Source of the DNA: Phorcus lineatus
Lineage: Eukaryota > Mollusca > Gastropoda > Trochida > Trochidae
Assembly (NCBI GenBank): GCA_921293015.1
Contig: OV121087.1
Coordinates: forward strand, 36,129,235-36,193,234
Length of the DNA stretch: 64,000 nt
Direction: 5' to 3'
Part shown: piece by piece, positions 12,944-26,200 of the stretch
How the letters are laid out: every line of letters begins with the position of its first letter
Position numbering within the stretch: position 1 is the stretch's first letter
Notes under the pieces: model-generated
Seen by the model: the letters and a program-made list of their open reading frames with translations, nothing else
The model's database searches: none
What the model was told of the DNA's origin: nothing
Made by a program: the position numbers and the translations under genes

Positions 12944-15101
12944 GGGACAGGGCAACAAGAGATAAGGTAGCAACATTTAAAGATACCATATTGATTTTAT
13001 TTACATATCTTACTTACATATAACATACATATAACATGCTTGGTAAAACTCTTATTCGTTTGGTTACTTTTTCCAAAGACAATAATGTTATACTAATGCG
13101 GATAATGATAATTTTCTAATGTGGGTAGAAATTACCCCAACGTAGTATATATTGGACTTTAAAAGCTCTTGAAGACTGTTGAACCACAATTCACATCATG
13201 CAAAAACACATTACCATGTAATATTTTTCATTCAAAAGATATCAAAACAAGATTTAACTAACAAAAACACTAGCTTTTATATATCAGAAATAAATAGTTA
13301 CGTGACTGAAAATGGATGTCACGAAACATATAAAATATATGTATACAAAGATTTTGCTCAATCATAAGAATTGATTTAAACCATAGGAATTTTTTTTATT
13401 GTGTAACATTTAAGTATTTGGGCTACATTAAGGAGGCTTCCTTATATAACAAGATGATAAAACTTTAGAAAGTTATCATCGTGACTTACATGCAGTTGCA
13501 TTTTAAGACTAGTGTCATTGAGTTGGAAAAATGATGAAACGACAACAGTCGCTAATAAGGACACTTACGTGTACGCTACTTTTCTTCACATGAGTTTGTC
13601 ATCGACTTGAATTTTATATAGAAAAATTGCTAATAGAAAAACATTATTGTGATAAGAAATTACACATCATGTATGGTGTTATGGATGCTCCTGCTCTGTC
13701 TTGAAATCTCATATGAAAAATGCTAAAATAGGAATGCGGTCATGTGTACTGTCTTTTGAGATATTTCATAACTAGTAAATGTTCATAAATAATTAATTGA
13801 TAATATACCTTTGGAATTTTTCTTTTGACTAAACTATTTAAACTTTAAAATTTACCTTTTTATAACCAGTGCCTGACCTTTAAATTTTCAACTCTCACAA
13901 ATATTAACCATATTAACAAATAATCAAATTAAAACCATTTAATCTATTCAAAATTAATGTGAATTATAAATTTAATATCAAGATCATTCCCTTCATTCAT
14001 GACCTAAAATTGTATATTGCATAAAACATTAAACCAAGCAATAGATTTTTGAAGTTATTCGTTAATTTTGTTCAAAAACGACAGCCACTGAATATTTTAG
14101 ATTCATCTTTTAAAAGTGCGATCAAGAGTACACTTCACAAGTTGATATACAATAAGCATATCTTTTGAAAAATTCAATGTCAGTTATCGTAATGACATCA
14201 AATGCTCTTAAAGCTTAACTACACCTGATATACTTTATCTTATATAAAAGTCTCCGATAAGATTTACAACTATTCGCTCCTTATGTAAATGTGATGTATC
14301 GCTTACATAAACGTCTAATTATGTTTTCCCCGCTGAGTGGCGTGTGTTCACCTGAACAAAAATTACATGAGATATACTTGTTATTCTTTCGTGAACAACC
14401 TTTTGTCATCCGATGCAGCTAAAAATAATGTGATAAAATAAGTCTGTTTTCTACACAATTCCATTCAGTATATAATATTCATATTTTGAATAAGCTTTTA
14501 TGATTTTTTTTATGAATTGATAATCTTTTTTTTTTGGTTGAATCACATCGGATCGAGGATGTAATCTGGATGAAATAACTTCTTCAAAGTGTCGTTTTTG
14601 CCATTTTGAAGAGATTGTATGAGAAAAATAGTGTCACATAGAGTCACTTGAAATGTAAAATTCAGAAAGGCCTTATTCACAAGAATAAGAGGAGGGGCAG
14701 ATAAGGTCACTTCTTCTCAGAAAAAAAGTAAGTGATATGATTGAAATCTGTACCAAATCATACTTGACTCTATTTTTTTTATTTATCAACGTCATATGAA
14801 AGAATATTTTATTGATATATAAAAACAATTTAAAAAATAATATTCGTTTTTTTTCATTCATGATTTTTTTGTTCTAAAACCTATTTTTAAAATTCGTTCT
14901 ATTCTGAATAAAAACGAAGAACTCTTGTCAAACTGTGAACAGTATTAAAAAGAGCTTAGAACGTGATCTGGAAGTCTCGTGGAGTCACGTTGTGTTTTCG
15001 AAGTAGCATATGTTCATCCAACCTATGCATGACTAGATTGTGTTATGTAACAACTGGCACCTCTCAAGAGAAGTTTATTTGCATTATATGTAAATATAGA
15101 C

Positions 15102-15103
<2 letters not shown>

Positions 15104-15144
<41 letters not shown>
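15104..15144. repeat. (AT)n microsatellite
   Basis: A pure alternating AT run of about 40 bases; the surrounding short frame is an artefact of it. Confidence 0.97.
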
Positions 15145-15146
<2 letters not shown>

Positions 15147-16807
15147 CAAGAAAGGTGAATAGGTTTCTCACGGGAAGAAAAGTTATATATAAGAGTGAGT
15201 ATATATGATAGAGATGATATGTAGATGTAACCACAACATGATAAAATAACATATTTTGATGATTTTTTGGCGTATTGCGATTAATTTGTCAGTGGTTACA
15301 ATGGTCGTTTTATATTTTCAACTGAAACTACCTGACTAAAACGAAACCCATTAAGAATAATTCCGGCTATTCACAAAGGGCTCATTTCTCATTATTTTAG
15401 ATCATCGTCATTGATTGAACTTAAGTATACCATGATTTAAAAGACACATCGTGAGAAATACTTTCCATTCTTCAATTAAATATGATTATCTGACACGTGT
15501 CTTCAAAGTTAATTACATCTGAGCATGTTGTTTGTTACCCTTGAGATGGGATAATGTGCGGTTAAATACACCAATGTATTTTGAATGAGAAACTGTGTTT
15601 ATTTCCGTAAAGGATCACCGGCCCATTATACAAGTACATGCATCAGAATATAAGGACAATGCATTGGTAACAAAAGATAAGAAAAATTAAAATTGGAGAT
15701 AACACATTATGTATTTTGATCCAGACAGATAACCGACATATTGTTTCCTCCCTTTAAGCCTTCGTACTTTGCAATGATTTATGCAGCTACATGTCTATCA
15801 TCAGTTTTACTTTGCGGATTGTGGATGGATTGTGTTTCAAAACGTCAAAACGTCAATATTCAAAGAATTTCATATCATGACACAAGTCTCATCTGTGGTC
15901 TTCTTGGACGATTAAGAAATATTGTATTGATTATATGCATTAATCCGTGTCCATTATACTAAAGTCTCTGCTTTTGGTTGTTGTCTATGTTATTTTGTAC
16001 TGCAATATATACTAATTAAACATGTAGTGGGTACTAAGACGGTAGAAAACTGTCTCTTGTGTTGGGACTTTCGTAACAGAGCAGAAATTGTTTGTGTTTA
16101 TTGATGATTCAAATGCTTACCTTGACCTTGATGGGACAAGAAATGACAACAATATTAGGATATTAAAGATATTTAGGAAAATGTTCAGCTTTCACGACTG
16201 TTGAATCTGTCCTACTTTACTCTGTATCAAAATGATTGTCAGATAAAACTATGAAGAATTCTTACATAAAGTGGAAATATCATTGTCGTATTATGGGGTT
16301 TTTTTGTTGCTAAAAGCATTTTAAAAACCGTTCGGTTCTTTATCGGTTTTGAAAAAACAGTCAAGAGTGTTGTCAAGTCAACAAGATAGAGTGTTTGATT
16401 TATATTCGATAAAAGTTTCAATATGTTTAAAAATATGTATAAAGTACAATTTATAAGATGATATTTGTCAAAATTGATTTTCGAATATTCTTCGTGGGTT
16501 AATTGAATTAATCAAAGATTCTTGAAGCTTTTTACTTTCACGTTAACTCGGTTACACCTGATAGCAATGGGAAGTATAAATTACATGTCCATAAATGTCC
16601 ATAAAGAGCTAACCAAGATGTGGGTATTCACACGATGGAGGTAATTTTCAGCTATATGATCAACAGATACAGTACTCAATAGTATGTTAATTTTCAATGT
16701 AAATTACCTGACTAAGCGTAAAGACAATTTTCAATCATTAAGAAAGCATGATACCACGAAGATTTACGAACATGTCTATCAATCAACTATCATTGATAAT
16801 GGTAGGC

Positions 16808-16919
16808 ATTAATTGAACTCGTACATTTCGTGGTTAGGGGAAGAATCGTAACATTTACTTTCCATTAATTGAACTCATTCATTTCGTGGTTAGGGGAAGA
16901 ATCGTGAGATTTACTTTCC
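16808..16919. repeat. 56-bp tandem duplication
   Basis: Two units of 56 bases (16808-16863 and 16864-16919) share attaattgaactc, atttcgtggttaggggaaga and atttactttcc with few changes. The duplication is inside one copy of an array module and is absent from its relatives near 1440 and 15420, so it is younger than the array. Confidence 0.85.
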
Positions 16920-18118
16920 ATTCTTCAATAAAAAGAATAACCAACTTGATCCAGTGCTCCACTTTTCTGTCTTCTTATCAATGAGCACTGTTTCATGTGT
17001 ATTCAATTATTCATACGCTTTTCAATTATCGGAAAAACAATGGAGAAGATAGGCGATGGTCAAAAGTTTCACGAGTCTTATCATTTCTTCAACTGATACA
17101 CGATAACTTTGACGTTATAATTAGAAAAACATGATTTGTATAACCACGTTAGTTAAATTGATCGTCTAAAGTTTACTTACTAGTTGTTTTATGGGAGAAA
17201 GTGTAGGTGCTTGTCCTTTCATATTATATTTTGAAATGGACTCTTAGTGGTTTGAAAGCGTATATATATATATAGACTGCAGAGAGTTTCGTGACAAGAT
17301 TCTTTAATATCATTTTTAAAACTATATTCTAGCAGAGACGTGTTTTACAGGTGTGTCCTTTGATCTTGCTGATAAATACTCATGAGGTGTGGTTACGTTC
17401 AATCAAACATGCCCAGGCTTTAGGTACCAAAAATGTGGTCAAAATTTAGAGAAATAACATAATATATTAAAAAAGGACACATGTTGTAAGACTATCATTC
17501 CTTTAAAGTTCTGATTGATTTTAGAAGCTCATTGTCTCTAGGAATCAGTTTCTACCTTTTGATTGGTATGTGTGGATTGTTTTTAAAACGTATAGATAAT
17601 CAATACATATGTAAAGAAATGAAAAAAATGCCATGAAAACTACTTTTTGTTATCTTTACAATTACATAAATGTCGTACATCGAGTTGATTATGTGCAAAA
17701 GCGTATAAGGCATACCAGAACCATCAGCTCCGATTGTTTTGTGTGTTATATCAATATATTGATAGTTTATTACCTGCTTTGCTTATGGAACACAGAAATA
17801 GTATAGATTAGAGTAGAAATCTATTAGATGTGTCGAGAGTTTCTTAACACGACATGGATTATTTGTGTTTATTGATTTTCAACATATCTGAATGACCTTA
17901 ACCTTCTCAAAGATGGGAAACCAAGGAGCAAAAATATTTACATAACATCACGATGTCAGCGTTGTATAATCTAATCTATCCTAGAAAGAAAGTGTTCAGC
18001 TATCACGACTGTTAAAAATATCTAACTTTTCTGTCTATCAAAATGATTGTCAGGTCACATTATGAAGACTGCTTACATAACGTGGTATTATCTTTGTTGT
18101 GTAATAATTTATTTTTAA

Positions 18119-18596
18119 AGGTCCACAGAGTATATTGTTGGCGTTAAATATGTCAAACTTCATAAATAGTTTTATTCTATCGAGAAGAGTTGATTTGTTC
18201 TGAATATCAGCATCTAAGTGCTTAAGGTTCAGTATTGTGACTATAAACAGGTTACAGTCGTGATTTGTGATCGAATAACGGACAATGGCGCGCGTCAATG
18301 ATTCAAAGGTAATTTTTAAAACTGATTTACAGAGGAAACAAAGACAAATATTGATTGGTAGTGTTTCGTAAGTCATTTAACTAATATATATGTAAATTGC
18401 AAGCAGAATTTAGTATTCCTGATATGTCAATGCGCGTCTTTTTATAAATCTTTGAAACAAGAAAATTACATAGTTTAAGTATTTTAGCGATAAATATGCA
18501 ACTTCAGAAGGGCGATTTGAACATAACTTAGCACTTATAGTATTTTGGCTCTTATTTCAGCCCCAGAAAAAATAATCAAACATACTCAGTGTCACT
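18119..18596. mobile_element. TTAA MITE, family 2 copy A
   Basis: The 478-base insert is flanked by TTAA on both sides (18115-18118 and 18597-18600). Its ends, AGGTCCACAGAGTAT and the reverse complement AGTGACACTGAGTAT, are imperfect inverted repeats. The related array copy at 12180-12300 continues across this point (ataatacaattatg, then catttcaaacgtctt), so it gives an approximate empty site. There is no coding capacity. An internal core around 18260-18320 resembles the core of family 1. Confidence 0.85.
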
Positions 18597-18639
18597 TTAA
18601 GAATCATTTCAAAGGTCTTTAGATTCTTTATCAGTGTTG

Positions 18640-19960
18640 CAATCTCACCCTTATGCAAATATGATAAAAGTGTTCATCACACCAATCATGAACATTTTAA
18701 AAATCTGGTATCGGTGATGAGTACTTGAATACTAAACGTCGAAAGCATATATCTTTTCTCAACCTGTCTGATCACTGTATCGAGTATCGAGATTACAGAC
18801 GGCTGACCTTGACTTTGGGATACTAAGTGACAGGATGATAAGAGAAATGGAAGCCATATGGACATTTGGGAATCATTAAAAATCTAATTTATTTATGAAA
18901 TATATTTTAAAACAATTATTGTTTCTATTGTTTTTTCTAAAAAGTAAATAATGTGAATAACGACAACTGTCCTATCTGAGTGAAAATGTTCATCACTATG
19001 GCTTTCACGTAAATATGAAATCAAACTGGTGATTCTGAGAAAAAAACATATATGTGTTTGTTCCTGTGTATTTATGTGTGTGTTTGCGTGCGTCCGTGTG
19101 TGTGTGTGTGTGTGTGTGTGTGAGGGGGGGGGGGTGTACGTGTGGGTTTTTGTGTTTGCGTGTGTTTGTGTATGTGTTTCTATGTATGTTATACATCTTT
19201 TAGTTATGATATGGATACGATTTCTAAAATGTTATAGTTGTCCTTTCTGAACCCTATCAGATATATAGATTTGCAATACTACCAGCGATAAATACCCCAT
19301 GCACTTTTTCTCTTATAACGTAGAGTTCCCCTTTTAAATCCCTTAAAATACCAAGTCTATCGTTTGTGTTTGTGTCCTTTTTCATAGTTGACAGTATTCG
19401 CGACATTATAAACACGCTCTCGTGATATTAAGGGTCATGGAAACCATGCGGAAAGTTCCGTGGAGGAAGCAATGCCATCGTGCATTTCTTTGTAATTTTA
19501 TTGTTTTAAAAGTCAAACAAGAACTAACAACAGCACGCTTCCACGGCGAAATGTTTTCCGGACGAGGCCATAGTTGTTTAAAAATTTTAGACTTTGGGAT
19601 TGACAAATATCAACCTCAGTAAATTTCACAAGAGCGGGATTCTACATTCCGTAAAAAGCTTGGTTGTTTGTTTAGCAGTACACCATTCACCTTACTCCAC
19701 GCGTTTTTTTCAAATCATAGTACAGCATAAATGAATCCTTTATTAGCTGCAATGAAACAGGCATGCTTCATTAAAGTCAATCACTTTTACATAAATTATT
19801 ATTATTATTTTAATGTGTATTTCAAGTGACATTCATCCTTAAAGTAAACCCTTAACTCAATACTAAAAGTTCTTGTGTAGCTTACACGTCTCTTAAACTT
19901 ACAACACACAATTGGATGCTTACATCACGTGTGTCTCCATGTGATGAGAGATACAGCGCC
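18640..19960. other. no gene recognised; GT microsatellite inside
   Basis: AT-rich DNA with a GT run at about 19095-19122 followed by about eleven Gs. Complementary short frames at 19406-19622 overlap each other on opposite strands, have no family likeness and are not called. Confidence 0.5.
19095..19134. repeat. (GT)n plus G-run microsatellite
   Basis: Alternating GT passes into a run of G broken by a single A. Both short frames over it are repeat translations. Confidence 0.95.
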
Positions 19961-19968
19961 ACACTTAA

Positions 19969-20425
19969 AGAGTCACTCCGTTGTTGGAGTCATATATGCC
20001 AAACTTAATCAATGGTGTCATTTGATCGCAAAGTATCGACCGTTACTAAAAAAGACACATTTTAAAGCGTATTGTTTTTTACAGTGACAATACGAAGGTA
20101 GAACGTTGCAATTTATGATCGAAAACCGGACAGCGCGTCAAATAGTCAAACGTAATTTTGGAGACTTATCTAAAACATCCAGGAGGGCAGTTAGGAGTTC
20201 ATAGTGTTTATTAGGTTATATAACAAGTATCAATGTATGTTGGACGTGATATCTACACCTCTGTGCATATATAAGGCTGCTTTTAGATTTTCATGGAAAA
20301 ACAGTATTTGTCATTTAATATTTGGACATGAAAAGTTAAGATGTTTTGAATTTATATCACCACATATGACATTGAGGTTCGTATCAAAGGTGAATAATAT
20401 GTTATGAAAATCACGGAGTGCATCT
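19969..20425 (-). mobile_element. TTAA MITE, family 1 copy 1
   Basis: The 457-base element is flanked by TTAA at 19965-19968 and 20426-20429. Its ends are agagtcactccg and, reverse complemented, agatgcactccgtga, an imperfect inverted repeat of the family consensus AGAGCCACTCCGTGA. The interior carries the family landmarks gatcgaaaaccggacag, gtcaaacgtaattttg and ccaggagggcagttagga. It has no open frame and depends on another element for movement. Confidence 0.92.
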
Positions 20426-20429
20426 TTAA

Positions 20430-22200
20430 CCGACAACAATGGCAGCGTAGTCAGCAGACAAATCACGTTGACAAAAACCGGTCAATGTCAAGAATGAATC
20501 ACCTTTTAAAATAGTTGACTTGTTGTATAATGTGCGGGGAACTTCTACAAGTTCTTTTGGGATTTTAGGAAGTAGACACTGTGGATGGTGGATTAATACT
20601 TTATATTTACAGATGAAATGCTGAATTTCGGAAAGAAAACACCATCGGTGACTTGGCCACATTGCGTATATCTACTCAAAACGATTCTCGAACACAAGGA
20701 GAAAAATTTGTAAACATATATAAATATCAATTTTAATGAGAGGGTTTCGACACTTGGAAAGCATATTCACAGGCCTTAAAAGCATGTATTTAAGAAGATG
20801 CAATTAAACATTAAACCAGAATGGGTCCCTTATAAACTTTTATTATCTTTATTAGCGTCGCCATAAAATGTCTAATGTTAGTTAAGAGAATGTCACCGCC
20901 TTATGTTATCTTATAACAATTCAGATTGAATGCACTGACAAATTTACAATAATCATAACTGTTAATTGTTAAAAGATGAAACAAGTCATGCTGTTATTCT
21001 TCATAAGGTTTACACAAATAAACTTTATAAATATGGGGTTGATATTGGTGTAACACTTGATACTGAGGGATGCATGAGTGGTTCTCGGAAGAGTAATGGT
21101 TAAATTACACAAAACGAGTAAGGGTTAATTTGTGCAACGACCCCACATGCATGCTCTGTCATTTCAACTTCCTTTTGGAAGTTATAGAATTACAAAACCA
21201 ATAATATTTAAGATAAATTTAATCTCAGCATGCTAACAAAGTTAATGTTTGCATGGTATAAGTGCATGTATGTGTCAACGCATTTTTAAAAAAAAAACGC
21301 TTTTATTTTATTTCCCCTGGATAATTCCTTGTTACATTGCATCAAAGCATTAAGATGTCATTATATTATATTATTATGTTCATTATGCTTAGGTTCTAGG
21401 TCATGGATTTCCAACACATATACAATCTTACCAGGGGTTTCATGACAAATGCATCGCCACGTGAAATAAAAGAGCTGACTCAGCATTTTCTTCTTAGAGT
21501 ATCTCAGAAACATTTCTTTGAATATTTAAGGGCAACAAACACTTCAAAGCTTTCAGCGTTGGTATAAAAACTGTCATTCAAATCTTGCTTTTGAAATTAT
21601 CTCATGTTGAGAGGGATCCATTTTAATAATCAAGTTCTGACTGCATGCAGTTTCTTGAGTGCCATGGTTGATTTCCTGCATTTATCTGTTGTATGATATA
21701 CATAAATCTCATTTTATACCATTATTAATATTTTTTTCATAAACTGCAACTGTGTATAACCGCTTTCGTTCAAGTTAACCTCTTTCATTATCTCATTCAT
21801 AAGTACCTTGAATATGAAATTTAGATGTAGTGAGAATCCATTTTAGAATAGCCCAGGCAGCCTTACAAAGAGACATTGTTATTGAAATTGAAATATCTAG
21901 AAAACTTAAACTCAGCAATAAATCTTATAGGGCGAATAGAACTTTTTCAGGTTACAAATATATCCCGAGCTATGAGATGTTGGACCCTCATATGAGGATA
22001 AATTTACTATGAAATAGGCATAGCCGAACAATGAAACATGAGTTAAGATTCTTTGATTGGCATTCTTGAAATGTGCATGATGAAGAATAAAGACTCTTTC
22101 CATTTCAACTTCCTTATTCTGAAAAGGCCATGTTTCAGGACACAAGGTATACAATCTAAGCAATATGAATGAAGTGTCAGCATAAACTGATATGAAGCCT
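20430..22200. other. no gene or element recognised
   Basis: AT-rich sequence with only short frames (20426-20662 minus, 21830-22225 on both strands) that have no recognisable motifs, splice context or codon pattern. Confidence 0.5.
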
Positions 22201-22203
22201 TAA

Positions 22204-22670
22204 AGAGCCACTCCGTGATTTTCATAACATATTTTATACCTTTGATACGAACCTAAATGTCGTATGTGGTGATATAAAATCAAAACATCTTAACTTTCAT
22301 GTCCAAAAGACATATCTATGACAAATACTGGTTTTCCATGAAACTCTAAAAACAGCCTTATAAATGCACAGATGTGTAAATTTCACGTCCAATATACATG
22401 AATACTAGTTAAATATAACCTATCAAACACTATGAACTCCTAACTGCCCTCCTGGCTGTTTTAGATAAGTCTCCAAAATTACGTTTGACTTTTTGACGCT
22501 CGCCACTGTCCGGTTTTCGATCGTAATTGCGACGTTCTACCTTCATATTGTCTCTGTAAGAAAAAACAATTAGCTTTAAAATGTAAACTCTAACAGTCGA
22601 TACTTCACGATCAAATGACACCATTGATTAAGTTTGCCATAATGACTTCAACAACTCACGGAGTGGCTCT
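22204..22670 (+). mobile_element. TTAA MITE, family 1 copy 2
   Basis: The 467-base copy has both TTAA flanks (22200-22203 and 22671-22674), the start agagccactccgtga and the matching inverted end tcacggagtggctct. It is a good reference copy: ends, core and internal landmarks are all present. There is no protein-coding frame. Confidence 0.95.
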
Positions 22671-22674
22671 TTAA

Positions 22675-23630
22675 CGATACTATTGTCAATGAAAATTCAA
22701 TCGAAAATTTCGTCACAAAATTGACATATGGTCACAATAACACCATATCGTCATTGCCAAATCAAAAGATGAAAAATCTCTTTCCAACAAAAGCGAAAGT
22801 GACCATAAAGGCGTTTACTGCGAACCGTTTTTTGGAAAACTCTGATAGAGTAAATTGTGGATGGCTATAGTTTACAAATTTCTTCTTACACGTCCGTGAA
22901 ATGCAGTAATGACAGGTAAAATGACGTCAAAGATATTTACATCAAATGGACATAACATGAACTTCTGTGAGGTTGACAAAAAAGGATTGTTATCCGCAAA
23001 CAGCGAATCCACTTTTTACAATTTATCAAACATCTAATAACTATGATTTTATGATAAATCGTAATATACTTTAATTTCATTGTAATAATTTCATGTATTG
23101 CGACCAACACCATAGGGAGTCTGTCATATGACTTCTACGAAAAGAGGGGGAATTTTTATTGCCCGAGTGACAGCAAGGGTTATGTTCAGGAGTTTCGTAA
23201 AAGTACTTCCGAGTGTTACAATTTCTTTTTGTCGATTCTTTTCCATCTAAATCGCATGAAATGTTCTTAGAAAAAACTACCTGCGTTTATTGCGACGGCC
23301 AGCTACAGTGACGTCACAAACGATGGTTTAATGACGTTGCAGACGTCGAAATAACTCGCGCTGAAATAATTCTTGCTAGGCAAGATATTAACATTTTCCC
23401 ATGAAAGTGAAAAGCCTACAAGTTACTTTATCATGTTATGTACTCTATGTGAACATACGATTGATTGACTCGCTTATGAAATATGTATATTATATAAGTC
23501 TCATATTCACGCTTATGTAATATTTAATATTATTAACTGTTTCATAACATCAGCCAATAAATCCTTGAACATATTTTTTTCCAATAGTCTGGTAAACCGA
23601 TTTGGGAACAAATGTGACAAAATCTATGTC
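22675..23630. other. no gene recognised; CRE-type sites near 23310-23350
   Basis: No gene-like frame is seen. A short patch at about 23305-23360 holds tgacgtca, tgacgttg and gacgtc close together in otherwise AT-rich DNA. This resembles the promoter-like ends of the 42813-47100 element, but no inverted repeat or TTAA boundary was found to match. Confidence 0.4.
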
Positions 23631-23632
23631 TG

Positions 23633-23633
<1 letters not shown>

Positions 23634-23680
<47 letters not shown>
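23634..23680. repeat. (AT)n microsatellite
   Basis: A pure AT run. The minus-strand tyrosine-isoleucine frame across it is a repeat artefact. Confidence 0.97.
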
Positions 23681-23684
<4 letters not shown>

Positions 23685-23900
23685 AAAGGTATTCGATATA
23701 GAAAAATATGAAGTTAGAAGTAAAAACAATCCATTTTAAAATATATACATATATACATATAATGCCAAAAGGCTGCTTAACGTCTCTAAGGCAAGAAAGA
23801 GAAAACAATTATTCATTATGACAGGGATATCACACATGAATGGGTTTCTAGACATATAGCTATATATATGAAGAATTTATCATACAGGGTGACACTTTAA

Positions 23901-24220
23901 AGAGGCAGCAGCAATTTATTTTCGAAATAGTATATCTTTAAATTTTCCTCAAATTTATGCCAAATGCATTTTTCGATAAGCTCAAGCCCTTCATTATTCA
24001 ACCCAAGAAGAAAAAAGTATCATGTACAAACATGAATTGTTGCCCACCATTTTTGTAATTCACCTTTAACAATTTAGGGTTGAGAAATAGCTTTGTGGAG
24101 CTTAACCGAATTCAGACTGCTTTTTGTGATCAAAGACAATTGCACTGAAGCTGGTAAAATTTATTTTCGTCTTTGTTAGAACCCTTTTTTACCTGGAAAA
24201 ACTTGCCACTGCCACCTTTT
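23901..24220. mobile_element. TTAA MITE, family 3
   Basis: The insert is flanked by TTAA at 23897-23900 and 24221-24224. The ends agaggcagcagcaa and, reverse complemented, aaaaggtggcagtggcaa share GGCAG-GCAA. The length is 320 bases with no coding frame. Distant relatives may lie at 33153, 40424 and 41539. Confidence 0.75.
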
Positions 24221-24224
24221 TTAA

Positions 24225-25470
24225 AGTTTAAAAAGTTTAGATTTTGAATAAAATTGGATAGTATGTGTATACTTGAATTTCTTTCATGACGCTGCACAAG
24301 CAATCGATCTTATAATTAAACCATTCTTTACATTATTTTTCGAAATTGATAATAAACTGTACTACTACAGTTTTAGCTGCAGTAACGACAAATGAATATC
24401 GAAAGATGGCCTTCTGTGACCGTTAAAGATCGACTGAAATGCCCCAAGGAAACTTTCGTGATTCATTAGAATATATTCGGATTCGCCAAGGTTAACTTCA
24501 AATTTCGGAAATAGGCTTAGATACGGCTTTTTCAAAACACCAGCTAGTTAGCACCAATGAACAGAGTTGTAAGGACCCGTGATCACTGAAGCGTGAGTCC
24601 TCTCTCGTGACGTGATAGGCGGCGCCCCTATATCTTCCTTATTGACAAAAGGACCAAAATTTCGCTGTTTAAAACCGTTTAAACATATAAAAAGTCATCC
24701 AAACAACTCCAACCTTCGATTAATTTATATCTAACATATCTTTGGTATTTTGTATTGATCCAAGCGAAATAAAATGCTTTGATACGATGCTATGCACACT
24801 ATCCTACAGCATGTGTACATCAATTACAAGTTTACAACGTCTGTAAATGTTGTCACAACAATCAGACTGGGGTTACAAGTTACATATATGCCTACCTCAC
24901 TGTGTTAATGCAAATCCTTACCTTGCGATATAGCCAATGTCAAAATAAATCGATATCGTTCGTAAAATAACAAAAGTGGTGATTAGTTGTAGGATAGCTA
25001 ACCTCTCATTTTATCTTGGTATAATGATAAAATCAACTATTATTTTGGTACTAAAATGATTGAAGTTTGACTGAGGAAGACTTCTGTGGATTTCTTAGTT
25101 GAAAACCCATACATTTCAACCTCATTCATCTAAACAACTTCATAATGTCTCTAAAAAAATCCAGGATTTAACTTTCTTTTATATAAAGGATTGCCGATCG
25201 CATTTATTGCCAATTATAGTTTCATCGAAACATATTCTACCACGTGGTGAAAACTAGTGGTTTTCATCAATGTGCAAAGCATGTCATAATCCTAAAAATA
25301 ATTATACTGAGCAGATCGCTGTAGAGGAGTTGCCGTGCTCAAATAGAGATTCGAACACAGAATCACTATAGAAAGTAACAGTATGTTGGTTGTGTAAGCA
25401 TCGAGACGTTTGTAAATGATAAATGTTATACATTATTTCATAACAAAATATGCATAGAAATAAATTTTCT
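24225..25470. other. no gene recognised
   Basis: AT-rich DNA with a slightly GC-richer patch at 24540-24660 (contains gtgacgtgata and ggcggcgcccc). No frame, splice signals or repeat boundaries could be supported. Confidence 0.4.
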
Positions 25471-25479
25471 CGTTATCGT

Positions 25480-26200
25480 TTCATAATACGACAGGAGATG
25501 CATATGTTTATTGATTTTTATCATCCCTTTTCGACCTTAACCTACAAAATTGCACGTGACCATCGGTATGAATGTGGGTAATACTTATGTAACATAGTCA
25601 AAACGCTGCCATTCAAATTTTGTTATCACTGGATATTTCGTAGACAGTATTTTAACTTGAATTATCCTCAAGTTAGCATCATTAATATTAGATCAATAAA
25701 ATATCACGGGGAAAGTAATAAGACCATTACCTTGTGAGGTTTGGTGAATATGTATCCTGAGTTATCCAATAAAAGTCCAGGTTTAACGTGGATATTAACA
25801 TGTTTTTAGATTATAAAATAAGCAACGACACTTGTCTATGTTTCCTTTCATTCTATATAAATATGAATTCATAAAATGCGTTGATCGTTATTTTGGAATG
25901 TATGAAATGTATATGTAAGAACTTACATAAGAGCTTGTTTTCGTAAGTAAATACCCATTTATTACTTTCCAAAAACGCGACGTATTTAAAGTACCTTGAC
26001 CTGGCATGGAACGAGTATAAGTCTGTTATAGATGTGTTTATATATGCGTAACAGAACAGGGGATGTTTGTATTGATTTTCATCATCTGTCAATGACCTTG
26101 GCCATCACAATACCACGTGATGAGACATCACATTAAATGTCATCAATAGTTACATAACACCATTAGTCAATGATACTTGTGTAAGATGTTATCTAACAGA
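25480..26200. repeat. two distant copies of an array module
   Basis: Segments at about 25480-25620 and 26040-26200 both read cgacaggagatg or acagaacaggggatg, then a tgtttattgatttt-like word, a tcatc block and a gaccttaacc or gaccttggcc word. They match the module at 11960, 16060 and 17830, showing that the 1-18.6 kb array once extended here or sent copies here. Confidence 0.5.

Larger units (their letters stand above)
1..18640. repeat. array of diverged ~4-5 kb non-coding duplications
   Basis: The same blocks recur along this stretch in a similar order. A block with the words acgtgatctggaag and tgtacgacgagatt lies at 310-630, 4405-4580, 10035-10400 and 14955-15065. A second block (ttacctgactaa, then attgaactcat and ttcatggtt) lies at 1230-1500, 10500-10800, 15280-15480 and 16680-16960. 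A third, longer block (tcttcacaag, then ttacataaacgtc) lies at 3590-5060, 8400-9200 and 13150-14430. A fourth (tgtttattgattttcaacat) lies at 11960-12310, 16060-16400 and 17830-18640, with distant relatives at 25480-25620 and 26040-26200. I see no shared open frame, splice pattern or RNA gene in the copies, so they look like old non-coding duplications. The block at 4405 splits a junction that is continuous at 8850 and 14010, so copies have also been shuffled. Confidence 0.7.
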
